From Nocardioides panaciterrulae (GTDB lineage Bacteria > Actinomycetota > Actinomycetes > Propionibacteriales > Nocardioidaceae), in assembly GCF_013409645.1 (NCBI RefSeq), contig NZ_JACCBG010000001.1, forward strand, positions 2,044,001 to 2,108,000: a stretch of 64,000 nt of DNA. Reading direction: 5' to 3'. The first letter of the stretch is position 1, and each line of letters begins with the position of its first letter. The notes beneath the pieces are model-generated. The model saw only the letters and a list, made by a program, of their open reading frames with translations. It did not search any database and was not told the DNA's origin. The position numbers and the translations under genes were made by a program. Below, one piece after another: positions 8,318-16,753 of this stretch.

Positions 8318-9288
8318 CTAGGAGTCACTGTCCTGGTTCGCTCTGCGGTCACCGGGCAGCGAGCTGCTGAGGCGGGCCCCGCTCCAGACACCGTCCAGGA
8401 CCAGTCGTCGGACCACGCGCACCATCTCAGACGCCACGGCCTCGACCGGCGTCGGGGTGCGACCGCTTCGCTGCAGGCCCAGGACGACCTGGCGCGTGAT
8501 GTGGGGATCGCGCAGGGGCGCCCCCGTCAGGATCCCGCTCTCGACGTCATGGCGGACCCCGGCCGCGGGCAGCATGGACCAGCCGTGGCCCGCCTGTACG
8601 AGCGTCTTCTGGAGCTGCAACGAGTTGACCTCGGCGACGATCCGCGGCTGGACGTCGATCGTCGCCCTGGCCTGGTCGATCAAGGAACGCAGGCCGTGCC
8701 CCGAGACGGGCAGCACGAAGGGATGCTCGAGCACCGTCCGACACTTCACCGGGACCTCGGGAGTGAGGCCGCTGCCGGGTGGAGCGACGGCCCAGAGCTC
8801 CTCCTCGACCAGCGGGGTGACTGCCAAGGACGGGGAGGAATCGAGGTTGTAGAGCAAGGAGAGGTCGGCGTCCCCGAGGTCGAGCCATTCCTGCAGATGG
8901 CCCGAGTAGGCGGTCACCAGCCGGAGCTCGATGCCGGGGTGATGCTGGTCCAGCGCTCGCACCAGCGGCTCGGCCAGGATCTCGACCACGCTCTCGAGCA
9001 GCCCAGCGTGACCACGCCCCGCACCCCGCCCGGGTCGGGCCGGATCTCGGCCCGGGCCCGGTCGAGCTCCAGAAGGACTCGGCGGGCACGCTCGACGAAG
9101 AGCGCGCCTTCAGGTGTCGGTGTCATGCCTGAGGCGACCCGGCGGAACAGCGAGACCCCGAGCTCGTCCTCCAGTGAGCGGATCTGCCGGGTGACGGAGG
9201 GCTGAACCAGGTGCAGGAGACGGGCGGCCTTGGTGATGCTGCCGACCTCCGCGACCGTGACCAACGCGGTCAGCTGCTTGAGGTCCAT
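8318..9288 (-). pseudogene. LysR-type regulator broken by a 1-nt deletion
   Basis: Two reading frames together make one ordinary LysR protein of about 323 residues. The first part (start MDLKQLTALVTVAEVGSI, ATG at 9288) holds the N-terminal helix-turn-helix and runs to GGVRGVVTLG. The ligand domain continues in another frame as VEILAEPLVRALDQHHPG. Restoring one C in the coding strand at about 9000-9001 (GGGCTGCTC to GGGCCTGCTC) gives GLLESVVEILAEP, a normal LysR junction. Either the gene is a recent pseudogene or this is a sequencing error. It is divergent from the acyl-CoA dehydrogenase operon at 9422, so its loss would deregulate that operon. The C-terminal residues after the frameshift are otherwise intact. 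Confidence 0.85.
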
Positions 9289-9421
9289 GTGCCTCCGTGG
9301 CATGCGAACGGGTGATGCGGGCATCAGGAATCGCTATTTTACATGGGTCCGTATCAGCGTTGAAGATGACTGTTCGGAGCCGACGCACCAAGTGTCGCCG
9401 CCCGCCGAGGAGAGGCTGATC

Positions 9422-10594
9422 GTGCTGGATGCGAAGGAACTCGAGCTCGACGCCGAGGAGACCGCGATCGTCGAGCTGGTCCGGGACTTCGTGGATCGCG
9501 AGGTCCGTCCCGTGGTCCAGGAGCTCGACCACGGCAACGTCTACCCCGAGAAGCTGATCGACCAGATGAAGGAGCTGGGCATCTTCGGCCTGGCGGTCCC
9601 GGAACCTTGGGGCGAGGTCAGCGTGTCCGCTCCCTGCTACGCGGCCGTCACCGAAGAGCTCGCTCGCGGCTGGATGAGCCTGGCCGGCGCGATGGGTGGC
9701 CACACGGTCGTGGCGAAGCTGCTCGTGGCCTACGGCAGCGCGGAGCAGAAGGACCGTTACCTGCCCAGGATGGCGACCGGCGAGATCCGCGCCACCATGG
9801 CGCTGACCGAACCGGGCGGTGGCTCCGACCTCCAGGCCATGCGGACCACGGCTCGACGGGACGGAGACGACTATGTCGTCAACGGCTCGAAGACCTGGAT
9901 CACCAATGCCCGCCGCTCCCAGCTCGTGGCGCTCCTGTGCCGCACCGACCCCGAAGCGCAGCCGGCTCACCGGGGCATCAGCATCCTCCTCGTCGAGAAG
10001 GGGCCGGGCTTCGAGATCTCACGCGACCTTCCCAAGCTGGGGTACAAGGGCGTGGAGAGCTGCGAGCTGTCCTTCGAAGACTTCCGGACCCCCGTCGGGA
10101 ACCTGCTCGGCGAGCGGGAGGGTCAGGGCTTCGCCCAGATGATGCGCGGGCTCGAGATCGGTCGGATCCAGGTCGCGTGCCGCGCGCTCGGCGTCGGCAG
10201 GGCGGCCCTCGAGGATTCACTGGCCTACGCCCAGGAGCGCGAGAGCTTCGGCAAGCCGATCTGGCAGCACCAGTCGGTCGGCAACTACCTCGCCGACATG
10301 GCCACCTCCCTCACCGCCGCCCGACAGCTGGTGATGTACGCCGCTCGGCGCTACGAGTCGGGTCAGCGCGCCGACCTCGAAGCCGGCATGGCCAAGCTCT
10401 TCGCCTCGGAGACGGCCATGAAGATCGCGCTGGACGCGGTCCGGATCCACGGCGGGTACGGCTACAGCACGGAGTTCGACGTCGAGCGCTACTTCCGCGA
10501 CGCGCCGCTGATGATCGTCGGGGAGGGCACCAACGAGATCCAGCGGAACGTGATCGCCCGCCAGCTGGTCAAGCGCCACCCCGTCCGCTCGTGA
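9422..10594 (+). CDS. Acyl-CoA dehydrogenase
   Basis: FAD-dependent acyl-CoA dehydrogenase of 390 residues, which introduces an alpha-beta double bond into an acyl-CoA. Signatures are MALTEPGGGSDLQAMRTTAR (flavin and substrate binding), the middle beta domain, RESFGKPIWQHQ, and the C-terminal IHGGYGYSTEFDVERYFRDA. The catalytic base is the Glu of VGEGTNEIQ (about residue 368). The GTG at 9422 follows GAGGAGAGG; reading further upstream would run through the intergenic region opposite the LysR start. It is the first gene of a four-gene coupled operon, sharing GTGA with the CitE-type gene. An acyl-CoA of a dicarboxylate is the likely substrate, by context. Confidence 0.92.
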   Translation: MLDAKELELDAEETAIVELVRDFVDREVRPVVQELDHGNVYPEKLIDQMKELGIFGLAVPEPWGEVSVSAPCYAAVTEELARGWMSLAGAMGGHTVVAKLLVAYGSAEQKDRYLPRMATGEIRATMALTEPGGGSDLQAMRTTARRDGDDYVVNGSKTWITNARRSQLVALLCRTDPEAQPAHRGISILLVEKGPGFEISRDLPKLGYKGVESCELSFEDFRTPVGNLLGEREGQGFAQMMRGLEIGRIQVACRALGVGRAALEDSLAYAQERESFGKPIWQHQSVGNYLADMATSLTAARQLVMYAARRYESGQRADLEAGMAKLFASETAMKIALDAVRIHGGYGYSTEFDVERYFRDAPLMIVGEGTNEIQRNVIARQLVKRHPVRS

Positions 10595-11430
10595 GCGTGC
10601 GGACGGCGGTCACGTGGCTGTTCGTGCCGGGCAGCCGGCCCGACCGTTTCGCGCGGGCGGCCGGGTCCGGCGCCGACGAGGTCATCGTCGACCTCGAGGA
10701 CGCGGTTGCCGCCGAGGCCAAGTCGGCGGCCCGCGATCGTGTGGCGTCATGGCTCGGCGGCCCCGGGTCCGGCTGGGTCCGGATCAACGGTGCGGGCACC
10801 CCTTGGCACGAGAGTGACCTGGCCGCGATAGGCGGCCGCGACGGTCTGCGTGGCGTGGTGGTCCCGAAGGCGGAGGACCCGGTGTCGCTGCGAGCCGTCC
10901 GCGAGGCGCTTCCTGAAGGCGTCCCTGTGCTGGCGCTGGTCGAGACCGCGCTCGGCATCCACCTGGCCACCGAGCTGGCATGCAGCGGCGCGGTGGACCG
11001 GCTCGCCTTCGGCGCGATCGACTTCGCCTTGGACATCGGGGCCGAGGAGAGCGACGAGGCGCTGCTGTTCGCCCGCAGCGCCCTGGTGGTCGCCTCCCGG
11101 GTCGGTTCGCTGCCTCCCCCCGTGGACGGTGTCACGGTTTCGACGACGGTGGACTCCGAGTCGCACCGGGCTGCGGCTCGCGCACAGGGGCTCGGCTTCG
11201 GCGGCAAGCTCTGCATCCACCCGCGCCAGGTCCGGCCGGTGGCGGAGGGATTCCAGCCGACTCCGGCGCAGATCGCGTGGGCCACCCGCGTGCTGCAGGC
11301 GACGAGCGGCGACGCCGCGGGCGCCACTGGCCAGGGTGCCGTCAGCGTCGACGGCCACATGGTCGACCGGCCCGTGATCCTGCGGGCGCAGTCCATCGTC
11401 GCCAGAGCCCGATCCGGGTCTGCCGGATGA
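10591..11430 (+). CDS. CitE-type (HpcH/HpaI superfamily) hydroxyacyl-CoA lyase
   Basis: 279-residue TIM-barrel lyase of the CitE family, which cleaves beta-hydroxyacyl-CoA thioesters such as citramalyl-, malyl- or methylmalyl-CoA. Diagnostic segments are LFVPGSRPDRFARAAGSGAD, VIVDLEDAV, VVVPKAED, ALVETALGI with the metal-ligand Glu, FGAIDFALDIG with the metal-ligand Asp, and GKLCIHPRQV near the end. It starts at a GTG overlapping the dehydrogenase stop and ends in an ATGA overlap with the CoA-transferase. With the hydratase two genes on, this fits a citramalyl-CoA or methylmalyl-CoA lyase giving acetyl-CoA plus pyruvate, or propionyl-CoA plus glyoxylate. Which of these cannot be told from sequence. 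Confidence 0.9.
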   Translation: MSVRTAVTWLFVPGSRPDRFARAAGSGADEVIVDLEDAVAAEAKSAARDRVASWLGGPGSGWVRINGAGTPWHESDLAAIGGRDGLRGVVVPKAEDPVSLRAVREALPEGVPVLALVETALGIHLATELACSGAVDRLAFGAIDFALDIGAEESDEALLFARSALVVASRVGSLPPPVDGVTVSTTVDSESHRAAARAQGLGFGGKLCIHPRQVRPVAEGFQPTPAQIAWATRVLQATSGDAAGATGQGAVSVDGHMVDRPVILRAQSIVARARSGSAG

Positions 11431-12653
11431 CGGCCACGACCTCACAGCCACTCCACGACAAGGAGACGCACGTGCTACCTCTCGAGGGCATCACCGTGAT
11501 CGCGCTGGAGCACGCGGTCGCGGCTCCGTTCGCCACCCGGCACCTCGCCGACCTCGGAGCGCGCGTCATCAAGGTCGAACGCCCGGGGGTAGGTGACTTC
11601 GCCCGCGAGTACGACCGAAGCGTTCACGGCGAGGCCAGCTACTTCGTCTGGCTGAACCGCGGCAAGGAGAGCATCGAGCTCGATCTGAAGTCCGACGTCG
11701 ATCGGGAGCTGCTCCTCACGATGCTGGACGACGCGGACGTGCTGGTGCAGAACCTGTTGCCGGGCGCGGTCGAGCGGCTCGGACTGGATGCCCCCACCCT
11801 GCGGGCCAGGCGGCCGGAGCTGATCCACTGCTCGATCTCCGGCTACGGTCCTGACGGTCCCTACTCGGACAAGAAGGCCTACGACCTGCTCGTGCAGTGC
11901 GAGTCGGGGCTGCTCAGCACCACCGGGACCCCGGAGGAGCCGGCCAAGGTCGGTGTCTCCGTCGTGGACATCGCCACGGGCATGTACGCGTTCTCGGGCA
12001 TCCTGGCCGCACTGTACGAGCGTGAACGCACCGGGACGGGCGCAACGATGAGCGTGGCCATGCTCGACGCGGTCGGCGAGTGGATGATGCAGCCCACCTA
12101 CTTGAGCGTGTACGGCGAGAAGCCGTTCCGGCGGACCGGCGCCCGGCACGCCTCGATCGCTCCCTACGGGCCCTACCGCTGTGCCGACGGCACGGTGTTC
12201 CTCGGCGTGCAGAGCGACCGGGAGTGGGCTCTCCTCTGCCGTGAGATCCTCCGCCGCCCCGAACTGGTCGACGATCCGCGGTGTGCACGCAACACCGAGC
12301 GCGTCGCACACAACGAGATGATCACCGAGGTCATCGAGAAGGCCCTCGCCGATCAGCCGGTCGACGAGGTGGTGCGCGCCCTCGAGCTCTGCGGCCTGGC
12401 GTGTGCGCGGATGCGGACGCCACACGAGTTCTTCGACCATCCCCAGCTCGCCGCCCGCGACCGTTGGCGCGAGGTCGGGTCTCCCGGCGGACGGATCCGC
12501 GCTCTGCTCCCGCCGGTCACGGTCGAGGGCCAGGAGGCGGCGATGGGCGATGTCCCGCGTCTCGGACAGCATTCGGCGGCACTCCGTCGCGAGTTCGGTC
12601 CGGCGACGTCGGCGGGGACGGCAGAGGCGCGGTCCGGGAGCGAGGTGCGGTGA
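11427..12653 (+). CDS. CaiB/BaiF family CoA-transferase (dicarboxylate operon)
   Basis: 408-residue family III CoA-transferase. It shows LPLEGITVIALEHAVAAPFA, HLADLGARVIKVERP, the YDLLVQCESG segment that holds the expected catalytic Asp, and GTGATMSVAMLDAVGEWMMQ. It is distinct from the copy at 5888. It lies third in the coupled operon, between the CitE-type lyase and the hydratase, with GTGA overlap into the latter. Itaconate, mesaconate, methylsuccinate and glutarate CoA-transferases all belong to this family, so the gene most likely activates the acid processed by its neighbours. A reading that extends upstream of 11427 is the wrong frame of the lyase gene. Confidence 0.92.
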   Translation: MTATTSQPLHDKETHVLPLEGITVIALEHAVAAPFATRHLADLGARVIKVERPGVGDFAREYDRSVHGEASYFVWLNRGKESIELDLKSDVDRELLLTMLDDADVLVQNLLPGAVERLGLDAPTLRARRPELIHCSISGYGPDGPYSDKKAYDLLVQCESGLLSTTGTPEEPAKVGVSVVDIATGMYAFSGILAALYERERTGTGATMSVAMLDAVGEWMMQPTYLSVYGEKPFRRTGARHASIAPYGPYRCADGTVFLGVQSDREWALLCREILRRPELVDDPRCARNTERVAHNEMITEVIEKALADQPVDEVVRALELCGLACARMRTPHEFFDHPQLAARDRWREVGSPGGRIRALLPPVTVEGQEAAMGDVPRLGQHSAALRREFGPATSAGTAEARSGSEVR

Positions 12654-13513
12654 GCGACATGGTCGAACGCACCGAGCTCCTCGCCCCCGAGCCGGCGATC
12701 GCGTTGGCGGGCCTGCTGGACGTCCCGCTGCCCGATCTCGGCGCCGGCGACGGACTGCCGCTCACCTGGCACTGGGTCTACCTGCTCGAGCGCCCGCTGC
12801 AGCGCGATCTCGGACCGGACGGCCATCCGGTCCGCAACGCCGTACCCGAACCCCCGGGTCCGGGTCTCCGACGGATGTGGGCAGGCGGGGCGGTGCGCAG
12901 CCTGGCGCCGCTGCGCGTGGGGGAGCAGACCACGAGGCGCAGCAGGGTGCTGACCACCACGGAGAAGCAGGGCCGCACCGGTCGCCTCACGTTCGTCACG
13001 GTCGGCCACTCGATCCTCCAGCGCGGCGAGACCGTGATCGAAGAGCGTCAGGACATCCTCTACCGCGACCTCTCTCGCGGCCCCTCTCGCGACGGGGAGA
13101 CGGGATCGACGGGGGGCTCCCGGGACGCCGCCCCGGGTGCCGTCGTGGAGCCCGGTCCGGGGGAGTGGTCCGTCCCGGTCAGCCCGACGCTGTTGTTCCG
13201 CTTCTCGGCGCTGACCTACAACGGGCACCGCATCCACTACGACCGGGAGTACGCCCGCGACCAGGAGGGGTACCCGGGGCTGGTGGTGCACGGCCCCCTC
13301 CAGGCCATGGCGATGGCGGAGGCGGCACGGGCACGCGGTGTCAGGACGCGACCGGGAGTCGCCTTGGAGTACCGGCTCGTCGCCCCACTGTTCGACGACC
13401 AGGGCCTGATCGCGGGGGTCGCCGACGAGGGCGAGGAGCTGGCGACGTCCGTCCGCGACGCCTGGGGGCGCCGGACGGCGCAGGGCCGGATGAAGCGCCC
13501 CAGCGCCGACTAG
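12650..13513 (+). CDS. Itaconyl/mesaconyl-CoA hydratase-like hot-dog protein
   Basis: 287-residue double hot-dog protein of the FAS1/HTD2-MeaC group, which includes mesaconyl-C4-CoA and itaconyl-CoA hydratases. The N-terminal half carries PLTWHWVYLLE and RMWAGGAVRSL. The C-terminal half has the hydratase-like stretch FRFSALTYNGHRIHYDREYA followed by YPGLVVHGPLQAMAMAE. The Asn-Gly-His-Arg-Ile-His-Tyr core is typical of the active site. A low-complexity Gly/Ser/Asp-rich linker (about residues 143-160) separates the halves. It ends the four-gene operon, and its TAG overlaps the stop of the convergent TetR gene in the tetramer CTAG. Hydration of an unsaturated C4-C6 dicarboxyl-CoA is the inferred step. 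Confidence 0.83.
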   Translation: MSDMVERTELLAPEPAIALAGLLDVPLPDLGAGDGLPLTWHWVYLLERPLQRDLGPDGHPVRNAVPEPPGPGLRRMWAGGAVRSLAPLRVGEQTTRRSRVLTTTEKQGRTGRLTFVTVGHSILQRGETVIEERQDILYRDLSRGPSRDGETGSTGGSRDAAPGAVVEPGPGEWSVPVSPTLLFRFSALTYNGHRIHYDREYARDQEGYPGLVVHGPLQAMAMAEAARARGVRTRPGVALEYRLVAPLFDDQGLIAGVADEGEELATSVRDAWGRRTAQGRMKRPSAD

Positions 13514-14166
13514 CTCTCGATGGACTGGTCGCGCCGTACCGAGAGGTGAACCGGTTCAAGGCCCGCGATGAGACAGGACAGGGCGAGCTCGAAGCTCTCC
13601 ACGTCGATCTCCTCGGCGTGCTCGCGGATCAGGTGCGCCTGGATCAGGCTGGGGTAGCGATCGAGGTACACCCGGGTGTCATCGGCGAACCCGCTTCCGA
13701 AGGGGGTCGTCGACGCGCCGATCACGAGGTACTTGACGGACGCGGCGATCATCGTGGCGTACCGGGGGGGCCAGCCGTGGCGCAGCAGGCCGCCGTGCAC
13801 TCCATCGGCCATCGACAGGAAGTCTGCCCGCTCACCGGTACCCGCCGCCACGACCGGAGCCGCGTTCGGGTGCGCACGGAGTGCGTCGCGATAGGAACGC
13901 CCCCACGTGCGCAGGCCGTGCTGCCAGCTGACCGCGAAGCCCGTGGTGTCCACCCGGCGCATCAGCAGGTCGGCCACCGCATCGAGGACGGCGTCCTTGT
14001 TGGGCACGTGGGAGTAGAGGGACGCCGCCTGGACGCCGAGCTCCCCGGCCAATCGGCGCATCGATAGTGCGGACAGGCCTTCCGCGTCGATCAGCTCCAG
14101 GGCGGTGTCACGGATCCGATCCTTGCTGAGCAGGGGCACCGTGGGCCGGACCATGAAGGCTCCCAT
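13510..14166 (-). CDS. TetR-family regulator
   Basis: About 218 residues. The N-terminal TetR helix-turn-helix is SMRRLAGELGVQAASLYSHV, and the C-terminal part matches the TetR_C_1 (TetR class) ligand domain, with HPNAAPVVAAGTG and YLVIGASTTPFGSG. The start could be the ATG at 14166 or the one at 14154; neither has a strong ribosome site. It is divergent from gcdH and the palindromic operator at 14219-14233 lies between them, so it probably represses gcdH and itself. It converges on the hydratase gene. The inducer is likely an acyl-CoA or dicarboxylate of the same pathway, which is inference. Confidence 0.9.
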   Translation of the reverse strand: MGAFMVRPTVPLLSKDRIRDTALELIDAEGLSALSMRRLAGELGVQAASLYSHVPNKDAVLDAVADLLMRRVDTTGFAVSWQHGLRTWGRSYRDALRAHPNAAPVVAAGTGERADFLSMADGVHGGLLRHGWPPRYATMIAASVKYLVIGASTTPFGSGFADDTRVYLDRYPSLIQAHLIREHAEEIDVESFELALSCLIAGLEPVHLSVRRDQSIES

Positions 14167-14218
14167 CGACGACGGAATGGTGGGGGCCGCGGTTTGCGTC
14201 CGGACGGACCCAGACCGT

Positions 14219-14233
14219 AGTGTACCAAACACT
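14219..14233. promoter_or_regulatory. Putative TetR operator
   Basis: AGTGT-accaa-ACACT, a perfect 5-bp inverted repeat with a 5-nt spacer, in the divergent tetR-gcdH gap. It ends 20 bases before the gcdH ATG and 8 bases before its Shine-Dalgarno AAGGAG, a position where a bound repressor would block gcdH. Confidence 0.6.
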
Positions 14234-14253
14234 GTTAGGTTAAGGAGAATCAG

Positions 14254-15444
14254 ATGACTGCCCAGGCCCCGCGCAAGCCCCAGACCCCCTTCGAGCTGTT
14301 CGCCGTCGACACGCTCCTCAGCGAGGAGGACCGGGCGATCCGCGACACGGTCCGCCGATTCGTGGACGACCGGATCCGTCCCGAGCTCGCGCAGTGGTAC
14401 GAGGACGGGCAGATCCCGGCGCGCGACCTGGCCAAGGAGCTCGGCGCGCTGGGCGTGCTCGGAATGCACCTGGAGGGCTACGGGTGCACGGGAAGCACGG
14501 CCACGGCGTACGGGCTGGCCTGTCTCGAGCTGGAAGCCGGCGACTCGGGCCTGCGGTCACTGGTCTCCGTGCAGGGCTCCTTGGCCATGTTCGCGATCTG
14601 GAAGCACGGGTCGGAGGAGCAGAAGAACGAGTGGCTGCCGCGGATGGCGAGCGGCGAGGCGATCGGCTGTTTCGGCCTGACCGAGCCGGACGCGGGCTCC
14701 GACCCGGCCAGCATGCGCACCCGGGCCCGGCGCGACGGTGACGACTGGGTCCTGAACGGCACCAAGATGTGGATCACCAACGGTTCGGTCGCCGACGTGG
14801 CCGTGGTCTGGGCGGCTGGCGAGGACGGCCGCATCCGCGGGTTCGTGGTCCCGACCGACACCCCCGGGTTCTCCGCAACGCAGATCAAGCGCAAGCTGTC
14901 GTTGCGGGCCTCGGTCACCTCCGAGCTCGTGCTCGACGACGTGCGGCTGCCCGACTCCGCCCGGCTGCCGAACGTCGAGGGCCTCTCGGGTCCGTTGTCG
15001 TGCCTGAACGAAGCCCGGTTCGGCATCGTGTTCGGTGCGATGGGCGCGGCACGCGACTGCCTCGAGACCGCCACCGCCTACGCCGGCACCCGCGAGATCT
15101 TCGCCAAGCCGCTGGCTGCCTTCCAGCTGACCCAGGCCAAGCTGGCCGACATGACGGTCGAGCTCGGCAAGGGTGTCCTGCTGGCTCTGCACCTCGGTGC
15201 GCTGAAGGACGCCGGCGCGCTGCGCCCCGAGCAGGTCAGCCTGGGCAAGCTCAACAACGTGCGTGAGGCGATCGCGATCGCACGGGAGTGCCGCACCATC
15301 CTCGGGGCCGCCGGAATCACCACCGAGTACCCCGTGCTGAGGCACGCCGCCAACCTCGAGTCGGTCCTCACCTATGAAGGCACCTCCGAGGTCCACCAGC
15401 TCGTCATCGGCCAGGCGCTCACGGGCCACGGAGCCTTCCGCTGA
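14254..15444 (+). CDS. gcdH: Glutaryl-CoA dehydrogenase
   Basis: 396-residue FAD-dependent dehydrogenase that oxidatively decarboxylates glutaryl-CoA to crotonyl-CoA. It separates from ordinary acyl-CoA dehydrogenases by GDSGLRSLVSVQGSL (Arg near residue 101, which binds the distal carboxylate), CFGLTEPDAGSDPASM, LNEARFGIVFGAMGAA, and the C-terminal TYEGTSEVHQLVIGQALTG with the catalytic Glu at about 375. The ATG follows AAGGAG at proper spacing, just after the TetR operator. With the CoA-transferases nearby it could handle glutarate from lysine or other sources; the lysine cluster at 49-56 kb uses a different route. The gene is intact and of normal length. Confidence 0.93.
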   Translation: MTAQAPRKPQTPFELFAVDTLLSEEDRAIRDTVRRFVDDRIRPELAQWYEDGQIPARDLAKELGALGVLGMHLEGYGCTGSTATAYGLACLELEAGDSGLRSLVSVQGSLAMFAIWKHGSEEQKNEWLPRMASGEAIGCFGLTEPDAGSDPASMRTRARRDGDDWVLNGTKMWITNGSVADVAVVWAAGEDGRIRGFVVPTDTPGFSATQIKRKLSLRASVTSELVLDDVRLPDSARLPNVEGLSGPLSCLNEARFGIVFGAMGAARDCLETATAYAGTREIFAKPLAAFQLTQAKLADMTVELGKGVLLALHLGALKDAGALRPEQVSLGKLNNVREAIAIARECRTILGAAGITTEYPVLRHAANLESVLTYEGTSEVHQLVIGQALTGHGAFR

Positions 15445-15475
15445 GCGCCGACGCTGGCAGGGCATCCTGAGTAAC

Positions 15476-16204
15476 GTGTCTTCTCGAGAAGCTGCAGGGC
15501 AGCGCCCGGACGGGGGAGAGCGGCGGCCGGCCGCGGTCCTGTGGGACATGGACGGGACTCTCGTCGACACCGAGCCGTACTGGATCGAGGTCGAGCACGA
15601 GATCGCCGCGAGGTACGGCGGGACGTGGAGCCGTGAGCACGCGCTGAACCTGGTCGGCAACGACCTCTTCGAGTCCGGGCGCTACATCCGCGAGCACGCC
15701 GGGATCGACGTGGAGCCGGCCCAGATCGTCGAGGAGCTGCTCGACGGGGTGACCGCCCGCGTGGAGCAGCGGGTGCCCTGGCGACCCGGCGCGGTGGAGC
15801 TGCTGGCCCAGCTGGGGCGGCAGGGGGTGCCGTGCGCGCTGGTGACGATGTCCTACCGGCGCTTCGTCGCCCCGATCCTCGCCGCGCTGCCGGCCGGGAC
15901 GTTCGCCGCGGTGGTGACCGGTGACGCGGTCTCCAACGGCAAGCCCCACCCCGAGCCCTACCTGAAGGCGGCGGCGCTGCTGGGTGTGGACCCGGCCCAC
16001 TGCCTGGCGGTGGAGGACTCCAACACCGGCGCCCGCTCGGCGGAGTCGGCCGGCTGCACGGTGCTGGTCGTCCCCAACCACGTGCCGGTGCTCGAGGGGG
16101 ACCGTCGCGTCTTCGTCGACTCCCTCGACGGCGCCGACCTGCATGCGCTGTTCGCCACCGGACCTGGTCCCGGACGGGCCATGCCGGACTGGTCAAGGTC
16201 GTAG
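15476..16204 (+). CDS. HAD-superfamily phosphatase (subfamily IA, beta-phosphoglucomutase-like)
   Basis: 242-residue HAD hydrolase. Motif I DMDGTLVDTEPYW holds the nucleophile and acid/base aspartates, motif II is the T of ALVTMSYRRF, motif III is K of GKPHPEPYLKA, and motif IV is the acidic pair in VEDSNTGARSAESAG. The cap domain inserted between motifs I and II is the helical type of sugar-phosphate and phosphoglycolate phosphatases. The GTG at 15476 is used; a longer frame begins inside gcdH. It is 31 bases after gcdH and may be cotranscribed or have its own promoter. The substrate is not predictable. Confidence 0.88.
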   Translation: MSSREAAGQRPDGGERRPAAVLWDMDGTLVDTEPYWIEVEHEIAARYGGTWSREHALNLVGNDLFESGRYIREHAGIDVEPAQIVEELLDGVTARVEQRVPWRPGAVELLAQLGRQGVPCALVTMSYRRFVAPILAALPAGTFAAVVTGDAVSNGKPHPEPYLKAAALLGVDPAHCLAVEDSNTGARSAESAGCTVLVVPNHVPVLEGDRRVFVDSLDGADLHALFATGPGPGRAMPDWSRS

Positions 16205-16299
16205 TACCACCGGACAATGGCGGCATGTACCGACGCCGGGTGAATCTAGTGCCCTCGGGGGACCGACACAGCTCCCTGAGGAATCAGGAAGCAGGTCAG

Positions 16300-16698
16300 A
16301 TGTTCCGACGCGGCCCCGCCATCGTGCTCAGCCTTGTGCTGGGTGCAGCGGCCCTCGTCACCGCGCCCAGCGCGGTGGCGGGTGATGGCGGGGCCGTGAA
16401 GGACCGTGACCCCTGCGGCGCCGGCTCGATCAAGATGGTCGTCGAGCCGTACGGCGACGGCCGGTTCCAGGTGACCGGCGTGGTCTACAGCCAGGACGCG
16501 GATGTCTGGTCCTGGCGCCTGCGGCACGACTCCGAGACCTCCGCCGACGGCGAGGTCCGCGCCGACGGGGACGGCGAGGGTCGCTCCTTCAAGATCGTGC
16601 GCACCGTGGTCGACCTGCCGGGCTCGGAGTTCATCGCGTTCCGTGCCGAGAACAACAGCACCGGCCTCACCTGCCGCGCCGAGAAGTCCCTCGGCTGA
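16300..16698 (+). CDS. Small secreted protein of unknown function
   Basis: 132 residues with a clear Sec signal peptide: MFRRG, a hydrophobic core of about 18 residues, then a TAPSAVAG-type cleavage site near residue 30. The mature part is acidic and Ser/Asp rich with two cysteines (DPCGAG and GLTCRAE) that could form one disulfide, and repeated beta-strand-like segments such as YGDGRFQVTGVVYSQDADV. No family is recognised. The ATG at 16300 is chosen over the frame start at 16225 because the signal peptide begins there. It stands alone between the phosphatase and the two-component genes. Confidence 0.75.
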   Translation: MFRRGPAIVLSLVLGAAALVTAPSAVAGDGGAVKDRDPCGAGSIKMVVEPYGDGRFQVTGVVYSQDADVWSWRLRHDSETSADGEVRADGDGEGRSFKIVRTVVDLPGSEFIAFRAENNSTGLTCRAEKSLG

Positions 16699-16753
16699 CC
16701 CCCTGCCGCTTCGGCACGAGCTATCGTGAGAGCTCCCCGAGGAAGGCCTCGTC

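Noticed and set aside
8318..9324. Two separate genes in the LysR region
   Set aside because: Each half has only part of the LysR fold, and one inserted base joins them seamlessly, so a single broken gene is the simpler view.
10980..11427. Longer N-terminus for the CoA-transferase at 11427
   Set aside because: The extra codons overlap the CitE-type lyase in the wrong frame and lack CaiB features.
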